A stretch of 57,531 nucleotides of DNA from Tubiluchus corallicola (GCA_030141605.1 JAQGDQ010002401.1:30958-88488); one strand, 5' to 3'; counted from the stretch's first letter, positions 36,938-47,056 are shown. Program-made: numbers and translations. The notes: a model not told the origin generated them from the sequence alone.

Positions 36938-38313
36938 CTATTTAATATCTACAAAGTGTAGTTTAAAAAGCTCCATAGCATCATCAACCTCCACCGTGTG
37001 ATCCATGGTCCACATGTAAGCAGGATGCGTCTGCAATACCTGATCCACCACGAAGGCAGCAGTGCCTGCCGTGCCCTTAACTTCAGGCAGACGAGCATAA
37101 AAGATCGAACGCAAGCCAAGCATGGTCAGCACTTCAGCCCTACGCTTTGTAGCAGCAACCCCTTGGACAACTATGCCCAATTCATGTGAAGTGATCTCTT
37201 TTACGGGCTCGAAGATCCCCCATCCACAGCATCTTTGCCGTATATTTTATAGTGAAGTTGATACTCCTCATCACCAAACTCCTCTGCAACCTGCCCTCTT
37301 GCCCACTCAATCACTTTGTCTATATTGGCAATTGTATAAGGATCTCTCACTCCTGCAATACCTATGTAGCTTTCGCCAACTAAGCCGGAACCTTCGAGCT
37401 TGACCTTAACTTTGCCGTCAATGGGAACATATTTGGGATTGGTAATGCGACAAGTTTTCTCATCATACTGCTCATAGACACACTCAGACATATCCAGCAT
37501 ACCGCCTGCAAAAAATTCATAAAAGGGATTGGAACGCTCATACATGGCATGTCCAGCAACGGACGCTACAGTACAGCGCTGATCCGGATGCATGGCTACA
37601 ACCTTTACATCTTCATGAGTAATGGTGCCTATCACACTCTCTTTTGCTCCGTAAGGTTCTGCACAAAAGGAAGCGCACTCCAAAACTTTGCCCAAATAAT
37701 AAGACAGATTTTCAGGATAACCCTCATAGATGGCAGGAGCTGCAAACACAGCACAATCACTGCTACGCCCGCCTATGATGACATCAGCTCCACCCTTTAA
37801 AGCTTCGATGAACGGATGAACTCCCGCAACAGCAACAATACGATTAGTAGCTTCAAGCTCTGATGCGGTCAAAGCATCCCGACCATCGAGCCCTTCAATA
37901 ATTACACCACTTTTCATTTTATCCCGCAGATATTCCTTATCCACTTCAGAATAGAAGTAAGCGAGTTTAAAAGGCTTCATATTGTGCTTCTTCGCCAAGT
38001 CTCTGACTATCTGCACATACATATCAACCCTACTGTTTGTACCAGTGTCCCCAGAAGAACCTATGAGCATGGGCACACCCTGCTCACGAGCAGCCACCAG
38101 CATTAGTTCAATATCATGAACCTGCCAATCGTAAAGGCTGGCACACACGTCCTCCCCCAAAGGAATAGGACCAATATCATCACTGCCAGAATCACAACAG
38201 TAGTAGTCAGGACGAGTAGCAGCTCCAAGATGAAAACTTCCAGGCTTGGTCGGAGCAAAACCCAAATGGCCATTGGGACAAATTATCCTCAAACCCTTGT
38301 CAGACTTAACCAT
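36938..38313 (-). pseudogene. AtuA/DUF1446 family protein, one frameshift
   Basis: The family includes AtuA of acyclic terpene utilisation and uncharacterised proteins from hydroxy-acid clusters; the reaction is unknown. About 458 residues. The N-terminal part starts MVKSDKGLRIICPNGHLGF with GSSGDTGTN and GADVIIGGRSSD; the C-terminal part has LGIVVQGVAATKRRAEVL and ARLPEVKGTAGTAAF. The frames join at the G5 run (plus-strand ccccc 37217-37221), where one more G restores the family text. ATG 38313 has GGAGG upstream. The frame stays open upstream to 38427 with a hydrophobic stretch, but that stretch contains the sigma-54 promoter and is unlikely to be coding. Confidence 0.85.
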
Positions 38314-38353
38314 ACTACCTAAACCTCCAATAAAATTGTATCCGCTACTCGGG

Positions 38354-38369
38354 AGCAATAACAGTGCCA
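38354..38369 (-). promoter_or_regulatory. Sigma-54 (-24/-12) promoter for the atuA operon
   Basis: On the minus strand TGGCAC-TGTTA-TTGCT, with exactly ten bases between GG and GC, a near-consensus RpoN site. The predicted transcript start is near 38344, upstream of the atuA ribosome site. It stands directly downstream of a sigma-54 response regulator gene. Confidence 0.82.
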
Positions 38370-38504
38370 CGAGAAGTATAACCAGTCCTGTCAGTATGTT
38401 ACGACTTTTAGCAAGAAAAACAACCATAACCTTGTCTAGATTTTAGACAGAATAACGCTACGATATTGTAAAACTTTCATGCATGTTTTGGTGTGTATTA
38501 TGCG

Positions 38505-39862
38505 CTAGAATGCTATCTGATGTTTTTTCAGTTTGTTGTATAACGTTTGCCTGTTTAACCAAGACTTTTGCCGCCATGGCTTTATTCCCACAGCATTCGG
38601 ACAAAACTCTCACTATGTGCTTTTTTTCAACATGATGGAGCTTACTGCTATCGTAGTGGTTTAAACTGGAGCAAGACCTGTCTATATCTTTTGTCACAGC
38701 AGGAAGCCTCTCCACCACGAGGTATTCATCAGCGGCCTCAGCTGTAACGACAGCCCGCTCAATAACATTCTTTAATTCTCGAATATTGCCGGGCCAACTG
38801 TACTGAGTCAATACGTCCATCGTCCTCTGAGATATTTTGTGAATACTTCTGCCATAGTCTAGGCTAAACAGTTTCATGAAGTGTTCCGCTAGAAATTTTA
38901 TATCATCCGGACGTTCGCGCAAAGGCGGGATATTTATCTCAAACACATTGAGACGATAATATAAATCCTTCCTAAACGTCCCCTCATGGATAGACATCTC
39001 AACATTTTTATTAGTCGCCGCAATCACTCTGACGTCTAAAGGGATAAGCTCATTTGAACCTAAGGGTTGGAATATGCATGTCTTGCAAGACCTGCAAAAG
39101 TTGAACTGTACACCGGGCTTCATGTCTCTATCTCGTCGAGAAATATCGCCACCATTTGGTGTTCAAACTTCCGCATCTATCCGCATTAGCCCCGGTAAAC
39201 GCTCCTCTCTTATGGCCGAAAAGATCGCTCGGAGCAAGCTCGTCAGACAGTGCTCCACAATTGATGGGAAGAAATGGCTTCGAACTTCTGTCACTGCTCC
39301 GATGTATAAATCTTGCGAGTACCTCTTTGCCGACACCACTCTCCCCTGTGATCAGTACGCAAGCCTTCGTCTCTGCAGCCTTTTCTCCGAGATATACTAC
39401 CTTCTCCATCGCAGGGCTTTTGCTCAAAATTCCACAATCGTACTTATTAATCTCAAGCTTCAGCCTTCTATTTTCGCGCAAAAGAGAAGCCTTCTCTACA
39501 GCTTTTTCCACAACTGCCCGAAACTCATCTATAGAAAATGTCTTCTCCAAATAGTCAAATACCCCGAGCTTTAGCGACTCGACAGCATATTTGATGTCTG
39601 CGTAGGCTGTGATAATTATACATTCCGTTATGGGAGATATCTTTTTGATCATCTTAAAGAGCTCAATACCGTTCGTATTCGGCATGCGATAATCAGTAAC
39701 CATTAGGTCCGTTTCGTTGTGCTTAAAGTGCTCAAGGGTTTCTGACGCATTGCTCGCAACAAAAACTTCATAGTCGCAAGGCTCCAAAGACATGCGCAAT
39801 GTATCCAATATGTTTTGCTCATCATCGACTATTAATACTGCAGGTTTTCTGCTGTGTTCCAT
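38505..39862 (-). pseudogene. NtrC/AtoC-family sigma-54 response regulator, several frameshifts
   Basis: Partner of the adjacent kinase, expected to activate the sigma-54 promoter at 38354. The receiver domain (1-120) has VLIVDDEQN and VTDYRMPNTNG with the phospho-acceptor Asp; the AAA+ domain has GESGVGKE and GAFTGA. Downstream of GAFTGA the frame breaks repeatedly within about 39040-39175: FEH, NGGDI, FLDEIET, MKPGVQF and LQVLQDMHI lie in changing frames, implying at least five indels. A further break at 38557-38562 hides the true C-terminus, NRQTLYNKLKKHQIAF, ending at TAG 38505. Open parts as assembled are 39128-39862 and 38458-39123. ATG overlaps the kinase stop. Confidence 0.85.
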
Positions 39863-41445
39863 CAGTTTGCCTCTTCTCCATCCTCAAATGTAAAAAATTT
39901 TATAATCATCTTTGCATACTTTCCAAGCTCGCTCTCAAAGTCGCTCGTGCCCCCGGCACCATCGACAATGTTGTAAACCATTGACAAACCCAAACCCGTA
40001 CCATCATTTTTCGTCGTATAAAAGGGTTCGAACACCTTACACAGTTCGCTTTGCTCAATCCCGTTACCATTGTCAAGGAATTCCACCATTACGTGATCAG
40101 TTTGCCTTGTAACGGAAACATCTATGAAGCGGTCTCTCCCATCCATCGTTCCCGCCAAGGAATCGACAGAATTCAAAAATAGATTGAGGAACAGGTGCTT
40201 TAGACTATCACTACTCAATGGCACGCGCCCCACATCATCCCCCACATGGATACTGACACCGATATTGTGCTCACTAAACAAAGACTCAAGCACCAAAACG
40301 GTATATTCAAGGGATGGCGCAAGACTGGCATAACTTTGCAAAGTTTCACTACCATCGTCCCTGATTAGGTACTGCATCTGGGTGAGAAAACGATCGAGCC
40401 TTTCACTCTCGGATACAACAATATTTGCCAGATGTGCAAGATTTTTATCACTATTTCCGATTTTTTGCAACAGAAGCTGCCCCGAATTTTTTATGGGAAG
40501 GAGTGGATTTCTGGTTTCATGCATGATGCCAGCAGCTAATTTTCCAAGAGCCGCCAGCCTATCCGACCTCGCTATCCGTTCCTGCAGTATCTCAAATATC
40601 GTAATGTCTCTAAAAAAACAGATGCAGGCATCCATGCCCTTAGGAACATTCTCTAAAACGGTCACAGAGTAAAGAATATCAAGCAAATCGCCATCAACAT
40701 TTTCAAGCCTGCACGAGGTATTTTTTCTGCGAGACCACGCTGCCATATCCTTATACATGGGACAAGATGCAATAACGGGGTAGTACTTTCCAAAATCGAG
40801 CAAATTCAAACCTATCATATCTTTTGCAACACACCCAATCATAAATTCGGCAGCATCATTAAACACAATGATATTGTTGTTACTATCCAATGCAATGACG
40901 CCACTGTCCATGTGTTGCAGTATTATGGAAGAAAACTTATTGGAAACACCGATGGCAAGGTTCTTTTCAAGAATCATGCTAAACTGCAAAGACAATAACG
41001 ATATCTGGCTGGCAATCGAAGATGAAAATTTGTTACCCTCTACGCAAGATACAGTCAACACACCAATCACACTGCCATGACTGACGAGGGGGATCCCGAG
41101 AAAAGAACCCACCACAGGATCCTCTTCTACATACTGTCTCACCTTGATCGGTGTGTCGTCAACATCATTTATGAGGAGGGTTTTCTTCTCCTTTGCAACC
41201 CAACCAGCACACCCCTCCCCCACTCCGAATTGGGCTCTGGCTCGAAGTTTTTTCAGATCAGCGCCGCGACAATCCACAACATCAAGTTTCAATGTGGCAA
41301 AGTTTAGCTTATAAAGAACAGACATGTTGTAAGGTATAATCTCTGCAATAAACTTAAACAGCACGTCGCTGCTACCCCAAAAATCTTCCTTACCACTGAT
41401 GTCGTCCATCACCCGTATCATGTTATCAAGCGTTATCGTCGTCAA
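39862..41445 (-). CDS. Sensor histidine kinase (GAF-PAS-HisKA-HATPase)
   Basis: 527 residues, with no clear membrane segment, so probably cytoplasmic. Residues about 20-165 form a GAF-like domain, about 170-290 a PAS domain (GVIALDSNNNIIVFNDAAE), then HisKA with the phospho-acceptor in GIMHETRNPLLPIKNS, and HATPase_c with NLFLNSVDS (N box), FLDNGNGI (G1) and GTGLGLSMVYNIV (G2). This is the NtrB/AtoS type that pairs with sigma-54 regulators. Its stop overlaps the regulator start. Confidence 0.92.
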   Translation of the reverse strand: MTTITLDNMIRVMDDISGKEDFWGSSDVLFKFIAEIIPYNMSVLYKLNFATLKLDVVDCRGADLKKLRARAQFGVGEGCAGWVAKEKKTLLINDVDDTPIKVRQYVEEDPVVGSFLGIPLVSHGSVIGVLTVSCVEGNKFSSSIASQISLLSLQFSMILEKNLAIGVSNKFSSIILQHMDSGVIALDSNNNIIVFNDAAEFMIGCVAKDMIGLNLLDFGKYYPVIASCPMYKDMAAWSRRKNTSCRLENVDGDLLDILYSVTVLENVPKGMDACICFFRDITIFEILQERIARSDRLAALGKLAAGIMHETRNPLLPIKNSGQLLLQKIGNSDKNLAHLANIVVSESERLDRFLTQMQYLIRDDGSETLQSYASLAPSLEYTVLVLESLFSEHNIGVSIHVGDDVGRVPLSSDSLKHLFLNLFLNSVDSLAGTMDGRDRFIDVSVTRQTDHVMVEFLDNGNGIEQSELCKVFEPFYTTKNDGTGLGLSMVYNIVDGAGGTSDFESELGKYAKMIIKFFTFEDGEEAN

Positions 41446-41594
41446 ATCTTAAACCCCTTCATGCTCATGCAAAGTTTAATCTGTTTTTTTTTATGCACGC
41501 CCAAGTTCAGATAACACTTGCACCATGCAACCACAGTGAATAAAAGAATCCTGCCTCTTCAACAGGCAAACTCCAAACTGTCAAATAAAATTGC

Positions 41595-41622
41595 TTGAAA
41601 AAGAGCCCTATATCATTATAGT
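41595..41622 (+). promoter_or_regulatory. Possible sigma-70 promoter for the glycolipid cluster
   Basis: TTGAAA (41595-41600), a 16-base spacer and TATAGT (41617-41622), about 90 bases upstream of the glycosyltransferase start. Confidence 0.45.
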
Positions 41623-41708
41623 CTAATAACTGTCAACCGCACATAAGAATTATATCGCATAAAAAAGTAAATCTTTAGATTTGCCATACATTGCTTCAGG
41701 GAAGATCC

Positions 41709-42430
41709 ATGCAAAAACTCAACAATGCTGAGATGTCAGTTATAGCGCCAATATACAACGAAAAAGAGAACATCAGAAGACTCGTCCATAAGATAGACAC
41801 TGCCTTGAAGAAGAATTTCAGTTTTTACGAAATAATTTTGATCAATGACGGCAGTTCTGATGGTAGTTTTGAAGAGATTGAAGATATGGCAGGGAAAACC
41901 CTTCTGTAAAAGCGTACCACTTTACTAAAAACAACGGACAAACGGCTGCATCTAGTGCAGGCTTTAGGATTTGTACTGGTGATCTTGTGGTATCAATGGA
42001 CGGAGACTTGCAAACCGACCCTGAAGACATATATCTGCTCCTGCCTCATCTTGAACAGTTTGATATGGTAAACGGAATGAGAAGCAGTAGAGAAGACGGG
42101 CTAAAGAAGAAGATACAGTCCATAATAGGCAACAATGTGAGGAACTTTATCACAGGTGATGACATAAAGGATACCGGCTGCCCCTTGAAGCTATTCAAGA
42201 AGGAGGTTGTCAAACAGTTTCATTTGTATGACGGAATGCACAGATTTCTTCCTACTTTGGCAAAATACAATGGTTATCGGGTCATAGAGGTTCCGGTTAG
42301 GCACTTTGATAGGGAGTTCGGAACGTCTAAGTACAATATGTTTAACCGTATGTTTAAAGGGTTGAGGGATGCTTTCGTGGTAAGATGGATGAAGCAACGT
42401 ATGCTAAGGTACGAGTTTAAGGATAAGTGA
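41709..42430 (+). pseudogene. Polyprenyl-phosphate glycosyltransferase (GT2, DPM1-like), one frameshift
   Basis: Would make a polyprenyl-phosphate sugar donor for the downstream ArnT-like enzyme. About 240 residues without C-terminal membrane helices. Part 1 (41709-41909) has VIAPIYNEKENIRRLV and ILINDGSSDGS. Part 2 (open from 41987; homologous text from about 41898) has NNGQTAASSAGF, VSMDGDLQTDPED (DXD), GMHRFLPTLAK and EVPVRHFDREFGTSKY. The parts join at A4 41895-41898 by adding one A. ATG 41709 follows CAGGGAAGATCC. Confidence 0.88.
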
Positions 42431-42711
42431 TGGATACTATAAATATTTTTTTAATGATAGGTTTTGTGGGACAAACCTGCTTTTTTATGCGCTTTTTCGT
42501 TCAATGGATAGAGAGTGAAAAACAGGGGAAGAGTGTAATCCCCCTGTCATTTTGGATATTTAGCATATTCGGCAGCGTAATGCTGTTGACGTATGCCATA
42601 TACAGAAGAGATCCAGTATTTATACTGGGACAAACCCCGAATGTGTTAATATACTCGAGAAATCTTTACCTGATATACAGGGAAAAGCAGAGGAGTAAAG
42701 TTGCTTTATGA
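42430..42711 (+). CDS. Lipid A biosynthesis N-terminal domain (LAB_N) membrane protein
   Basis: 93 residues, three membrane helices. LAB_N hallmarks: GQTCFFMRFFVQWIESEKQG, SVIPLSFWIFSIFGSVMLL, YAIYRRDPVFILGQ and YSRNLYLI. These small proteins sit beside polyprenyl-phosphate glycosyltransferases and ArnT-like enzymes and are thought to help lipid-linked sugar handling or flipping. The start overlaps the stop of the glycosyltransferase (TGATG), and its end overlaps the next gene by 4 bases. Confidence 0.9.
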   Translation: MDTINIFLMIGFVGQTCFFMRFFVQWIESEKQGKSVIPLSFWIFSIFGSVMLLTYAIYRRDPVFILGQTPNVLIYSRNLYLIYREKQRSKVAL

Positions 42712-44293
42712 AAGCCAAGAAATCGATCATATACGCATTAATGGGCCTTGCCTGTCTGCCTCTGTTTTATTTTCGAGATCTTTCACCAAACAATGAGCTG
42801 AAATATATAAGCATTATCGCAGAGGCGTTTGAAAACGGCAACTTCTTCACATTTTACAACCATGGGGAAATATATGCGGATAAGCCCCCTCTGTATTTTT
42901 GGGGAATAATGATCGTTAAACAGATATTTGGAGATTATAACAAAATTGCAATAGGGTTGATGAGCGTGGTTCCGGCGATATTCACCGCATACGTCATGAG
43001 CATCTGGGGGAAAAATGAGTTGAGTGATGACGAGCAGATAGTTGCATCAGGCATGCTCATCACTACAACTATATTTTTGGGGGCATCTTTAGTTTTTCGG
43101 ATGGATATGTTGATGACATTGTTCATCACTTTATCTCTATTCTATTTCTACAGAGTATATGTGAAGAATGGCAATAGTGATGAAAAGCACCTGATTTGGC
43201 CATGCATCTTTTTAGGTCTTTTTAGTAAGGGGCCTTTTGGCGTCCTCATCCCCCTTGGAGCCATTGTTCTGTTCCTACTAAGGGAAAAGAAGATCAGAAA
43301 TATTCACAAATATCTTCCCATATCGGGGCTGGTTTTCTTTCTGTCTTCTTGCGGGCTATGGTTTCTCGCGATTTATCTTGAAGGGGGCGCAGAATACTTA
43401 AATGACCTCACCGTGAATCAAACGGTGGGTAGAGGGATAGATTCATTTAGGCACAAAGAGCCATTCTATTACTACTTCAAGCATTACTTCCTTATCTTTG
43501 CTCCATGGTCGATATTTTATATCGCAACACTCATTTTATACAAAGTGAAGAGATTGAAAATGTCAAATTTGGAAAAATTTTTCGAAACCGTCATAATTTT
43601 CACATTTGTGTCGTTATCACTCGTCAGCAGCAAGTTGGAAGTATATCTTTTGCCTGTATTTCCGTTTGTAGTATTTTTATCCGTTATACAGTTTAAAAAA
43701 TCCAGACGGATTATTGGCGTTGGTGTATTGCCCCACCAGCTTTTATCTTAATGTTGCCGCTGCCGATGATCGCCTTAATAGATCTACTCCCTACAGAAAC
43801 GCTGGATAACATATACAAAAATATCCCCCTAAGCGGCACACTTAGCTTCTATATGGGTTGTAGTGTCGTATTTATCGCTGCAATTTACTCCTGGTTTAAC
43901 ATCATCGTGAAGGAAAACTTCATAAACAGTTCAAAAGGGATAATATTTGGCATGCTGGCTCTTCTTCTTACGATTTCATTCAATTTTCATCAATTGAACG
44001 ACACTATCGGCATAAAGGTATTGGCAGAAAATGGCATTGAGATACACAAAGCACGTCCAGATGCCGACTATTACTCATATCGCTATTCTAAGTTAAAAAA
44101 TATGGATGTTTATCTTGGCAGAGATCTAATAAATGTTGTCGATGTTGAAACGATGAACAAAGCCCTTCACAGTGAAGATGTTATACTATTCATAAGGCAC
44201 AAAAACGTAAGAAGAGATGAAGAACTACGGCAAATCGTGGAGAAAATGTCCATGGCTTACGACGGTGCAAAGTTTGCCATATACACAAATTAA
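42708..44293 (+). pseudogene. ArnT-like glycosyltransferase (GT83/PMT family), one frameshift
   Basis: Integral membrane enzyme expected to transfer a polyprenyl-phosphate sugar to lipid A or another periplasmic acceptor. About 528 residues, 11-12 helices. The first loop has FRDLSPNNELKYISIIAEA, then YADKPPLYFWGI, as in ArnT; the middle has LGLFSKGPFGVLIPLG and LSLVSSKLEVYLLPVFPF. Frames 42708-43751 and 43751-44293 join at C4 43731-43734 with one extra C (PPPAFILMLPLP). The C-terminal 180 residues include the soluble periplasmic domain. Confidence 0.87.
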
Positions 44294-44425
44294 CTGTACT
44301 CAAAGCCCATGGCACCACCGAAATCACAAACATCAGATAGGTCGTAATGTTATAAAACAAATCATTGCAAAAGAATTGTGACTATAGTAATCTCTTCCAG
44401 TTAGAAATCACAGGAGGTAAGGCAT

Positions 44426-45199
44426 ATGATATGGGAAAATCTTGGTTATAAAGAGCTGCTCGACATCGATAAAGAGACGCCAGTTGTGCTGGGGGTGGCA
44501 TCGATAGAACAGCACGGGCCCCACCTGCCGGTGTCAACCGACTCCGCCATAGGGGAGCATTTTTTAAATGCGATCAGTGACACGCTGGGAGACAGAGTAT
44601 TAATTCTGCCCATCGTAAAAGTATGCTGCTCCGAACATCACATGGATTTTGCAGGAAGCCTTACAACAACCCACGAAATATTTATAAGTTACGCCATGTC
44701 CATATTGGAAAGTGCTGCTTCTCACGGTTTTAAAAATTTCGTTATAATTAACTTCCACGGGGGCAACATCGCCGCATCTAAAATTATCAGCGAAAAATTT
44801 GGAGTTAAATACCACAAGTCTTGCAATATTATGGTATCTACCGTGTACCACGTTGCGATACCTGAGCTACTGGAGATCATCGAGGGTGGCAAATTTAGCA
44901 CAGGGCATGCTTGTGAGATAGAAACATCGCTGATGATGCATATCAGCCCAGAAGTGGTCAAGGTAGACAAAATACCTTCAAGCACCAGTTATGTGGGGCT
45001 TGGTGGCAGCTTCGACGGCGACATGCTTCACAGAGCTAACGGGGACGCCACAAGGACGATCAGACAGATGTCGGGCGGCACCGGAGTTTTAGGTTCGCCG
45101 CATCTAGCATCTGCCGAAAAAGGGAAAACAATAAGCGAAGTCATCACAAAAAAGTTGAGTGATTTAATAGAAGAGTTCAGATCGCTGAAGATGAACTAA
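44426..45199 (+). CDS. Creatininase family amidohydrolase
   Basis: Metal-dependent amidohydrolase fold, with members that act on creatinine, formamidopyrimidines or mycofactocin peptides; the substrate here is unknown. 257 residues. Metal ligands visible: SIEQHGPHLPVSTDS (Glu, His, Asp), NFHGGN (His) and STGHACEIETSLMM (Glu). ATG follows AGGAGGTAAGGCAT. It has no obvious partner gene. Confidence 0.9.
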   Translation: MIWENLGYKELLDIDKETPVVLGVASIEQHGPHLPVSTDSAIGEHFLNAISDTLGDRVLILPIVKVCCSEHHMDFAGSLTTTHEIFISYAMSILESAASHGFKNFVIINFHGGNIAASKIISEKFGVKYHKSCNIMVSTVYHVAIPELLEIIEGGKFSTGHACEIETSLMMHISPEVVKVDKIPSSTSYVGLGGSFDGDMLHRANGDATRTIRQMSGGTGVLGSPHLASAEKGKTISEVITKKLSDLIEEFRSLKMN

Positions 45200-45858
45200 T
45201 ACCTTGCGTCACGATCGATATTCTTAAACTTTGCAAAGATATTCTGTGTCTTTCTGATTTGTCTCCTTCCCGAAGGAGGCTGCACGCAGGCACTGATAAG
45301 GGTTCAGTTTACGCCGTGACGATTTTTGGTGCGTGTAGGGGATGTTGCCAGGTTTTTTCCGCATTTTGCATGAAGCGTATCTAGCAACAGCCTCTCTATC
45401 CTGTGCAGTATACAGTCACCGTCACAAACGCAGCTCCAAATAAACCCCCATTGTGCACTCTAAAGGGGGTCTTCAAATGACACACAAACTACCACTAAGG
45501 AGCTTACAGGCACAAACTACAACAAAGCTGACACACTCCCGCGCTACCCATTTTTCCAGACGAGAGGATACGTGCGACAAAGCGTAAACCCTAAACGGTC
45601 GAGCACACCCTAAGTCAAAAGCCGCACAAGGTTTGCATCCTCGAAAACGCCGCATTAACAACAGCACCCTCAAAAGGAAAAGTAGATAACGCCAACGGGG
45701 TCACGCGCACCCGCAGACCTCAACGCGACGCCCAACAGGAATGGGAGAAGCACAGCCCCGTGAAAAAAACAGTTCCCATTTGCAACTCCCACCAACAGAT
45801 GACCTCTTGGAAAAAAACTCCTAACTATAATTGAAAGCTTCAATCAAACTTGTATAGG
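45200..45858. other. 659-base gap with possible structured RNA, no gene recognised
   Basis: No convincing coding frame. It contains a CTCCTT-CCCG-AAGGAG hairpin near 45268-45283, nested long-range complementarity (GTGACG 45316-45321 with CGTCAC 45420-45425; TGTTGC 45343-45348 with GCAACA 45384-45389), and a hairpin ACCCCC 45444-45449 with GGGGGT 45465-45470. The base composition is richer in G+C than other gaps. No tmRNA, RNase P, SRP or riboswitch signature was found. Confidence 0.4.
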
Positions 45859-46908
45859 TCAGAAGATTCGGCTTCCTTCGGCACTTGAGAACAGATCCAT
45901 CGATTTGCCCATGGAGCTTTTCAGCTTTTCAGACAGTTGCGTAAGTTTATCCATTATGCTGGCGTCTATGTCAAGGTTTACAAAACGGATATTTTCATCA
46001 ACTTGGGTAACGTTTCTAGCGCCCGCAATCGTACTCGTTATGGAGGGACGCATTACAGACCACTTGAGAGCTAGCCTAGGCATAGGTATGCCCGTCTCCT
46101 CTGAAATGAGTTTAACCTCTCTGAGAAGCTCAAAGGTTTCTTCCTCAAACCCTTCCTCCCCATGTCTCCCGCCCCTTTTGGAGTGAAAGTGTCTAGTTCT
46201 GGATCTACTGGGTAGTATTTCATCAGCAGACGTATATTTTCCAGAAAGCAACCCTTGCATCAACGGCATATAGCCCAGTATGCCTATATTGTTCTTCATG
46301 CATTTATCGTCAAGCTCATATTCTATACCCCTGGAAAGAAGTCCATAAGGCAACTCGTTTAAAACAACACTTGCTCCAAGTTCTAAAAGCTCATCCATCT
46401 GCTTCATGCCAAAATTGCTCACGGCAAGATGCAAAAACTTCCCTTCCTTTTTCAACTTGTTCAACACTTCGATCGCTTCACCGAGCTTGGGCAAGTTCTC
46501 TGTCTCGCTAGGAGTTGCGCCGAAGCTCTCCAAAGACATTTTACTTATGGGCCAGTGTATCATGAATATATCAACATAACTTGTATTTAGACGCGTCAAG
46601 CTTCCCTCAAGCTGCTCTGCTATCTTATCCGGATGGAGGAAGTTTGGAATAATCTTGGTGCAAATGATGGCATCTTTTCGCCTGTTCTTCAAAGATATCC
46701 CCAATGACTTTTCACTCAAACCATCATTGTATACCGGGGCAGTATCAAAAAAGTTGCCCCCTGCATCAATCGAATAGTTTACAAGTAAATCCACATCCTT
46801 CTGATCTTGGGCTCCCCAATAGCTTTTTGCATCGCCGCCAAAGGCCCAACAACCCACACCAAGTATGGGAAGGGACAGCTTTACATCTCCACAACGCCTT
46901 CTTTCCAT
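45859..46908 (-). CDS. Aldo/keto reductase
   Basis: NAD(P)H-dependent oxidoreductase of the AKR TIM-barrel family. 349 residues. Catalytic tetrad in view: Asp in FFDTAPVYNDGLSE with Tyr four residues on, Lys in CTKIIP, His in IHWPIS. NADP site near the end: STIAGARNVTQVDEN. The substrate is unknown. It is monocistronic and divergent from kdsA. Confidence 0.93.
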   Translation of the reverse strand: MERRRCGDVKLSLPILGVGCWAFGGDAKSYWGAQDQKDVDLLVNYSIDAGGNFFDTAPVYNDGLSEKSLGISLKNRRKDAIICTKIIPNFLHPDKIAEQLEGSLTRLNTSYVDIFMIHWPISKMSLESFGATPSETENLPKLGEAIEVLNKLKKEGKFLHLAVSNFGMKQMDELLELGASVVLNELPYGLLSRGIEYELDDKCMKNNIGILGYMPLMQGLLSGKYTSADEILPSRSRTRHFHSKRGGRHGEEGFEEETFELLREVKLISEETGIPMPRLALKWSVMRPSITSTIAGARNVTQVDENIRFVNLDIDASIMDKLTQLSEKLKSSMGKSMDLFSSAEGSRIF

Positions 46909-46986
46909 TAATAATACCCCTGCTTTTTTATTTTAAACAACAACTCATATAGTGACATATTGAGCAAAATTACGCAATCAATATTA

Positions 46987-47015
46987 TTGGACAAATGTCG
47001 ATGTTTACCTATCTT
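46987..47015 (+). promoter_or_regulatory. Sigma-70 promoter for kdsA-kdsD
   Basis: TTGGAC (46987-46992), a 17-base spacer and TATCTT (47010-47015). The transcript start near 47022 makes the TTG at 47021 an unlikely translation start. Confidence 0.55.
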
Positions 47016-47056
47016 TATCCTTGAATAAAGTTGGTAATAGAACTAGACTTGTGCCC

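Noticed and set aside
38314-38427. Hydrophobic N-terminal extension of AtuA, in frame from 38427
   Set aside because: The stretch contains the sigma-54 promoter, and ATG 38313 has a good GGAGG; family members start near MVKSDKG-like text.
41518-41535. TGG...TGC sigma-54-like text upstream of the kinase gene
   Set aside because: The GG to GC gap is 9 bases, one short of the required spacing.
45473-45673. 66-codon frame on the minus strand in the large gap
   Set aside because: No recognisable protein pattern, no ribosome site and arginine/cysteine-rich text typical of non-coding G+C-richer DNA.
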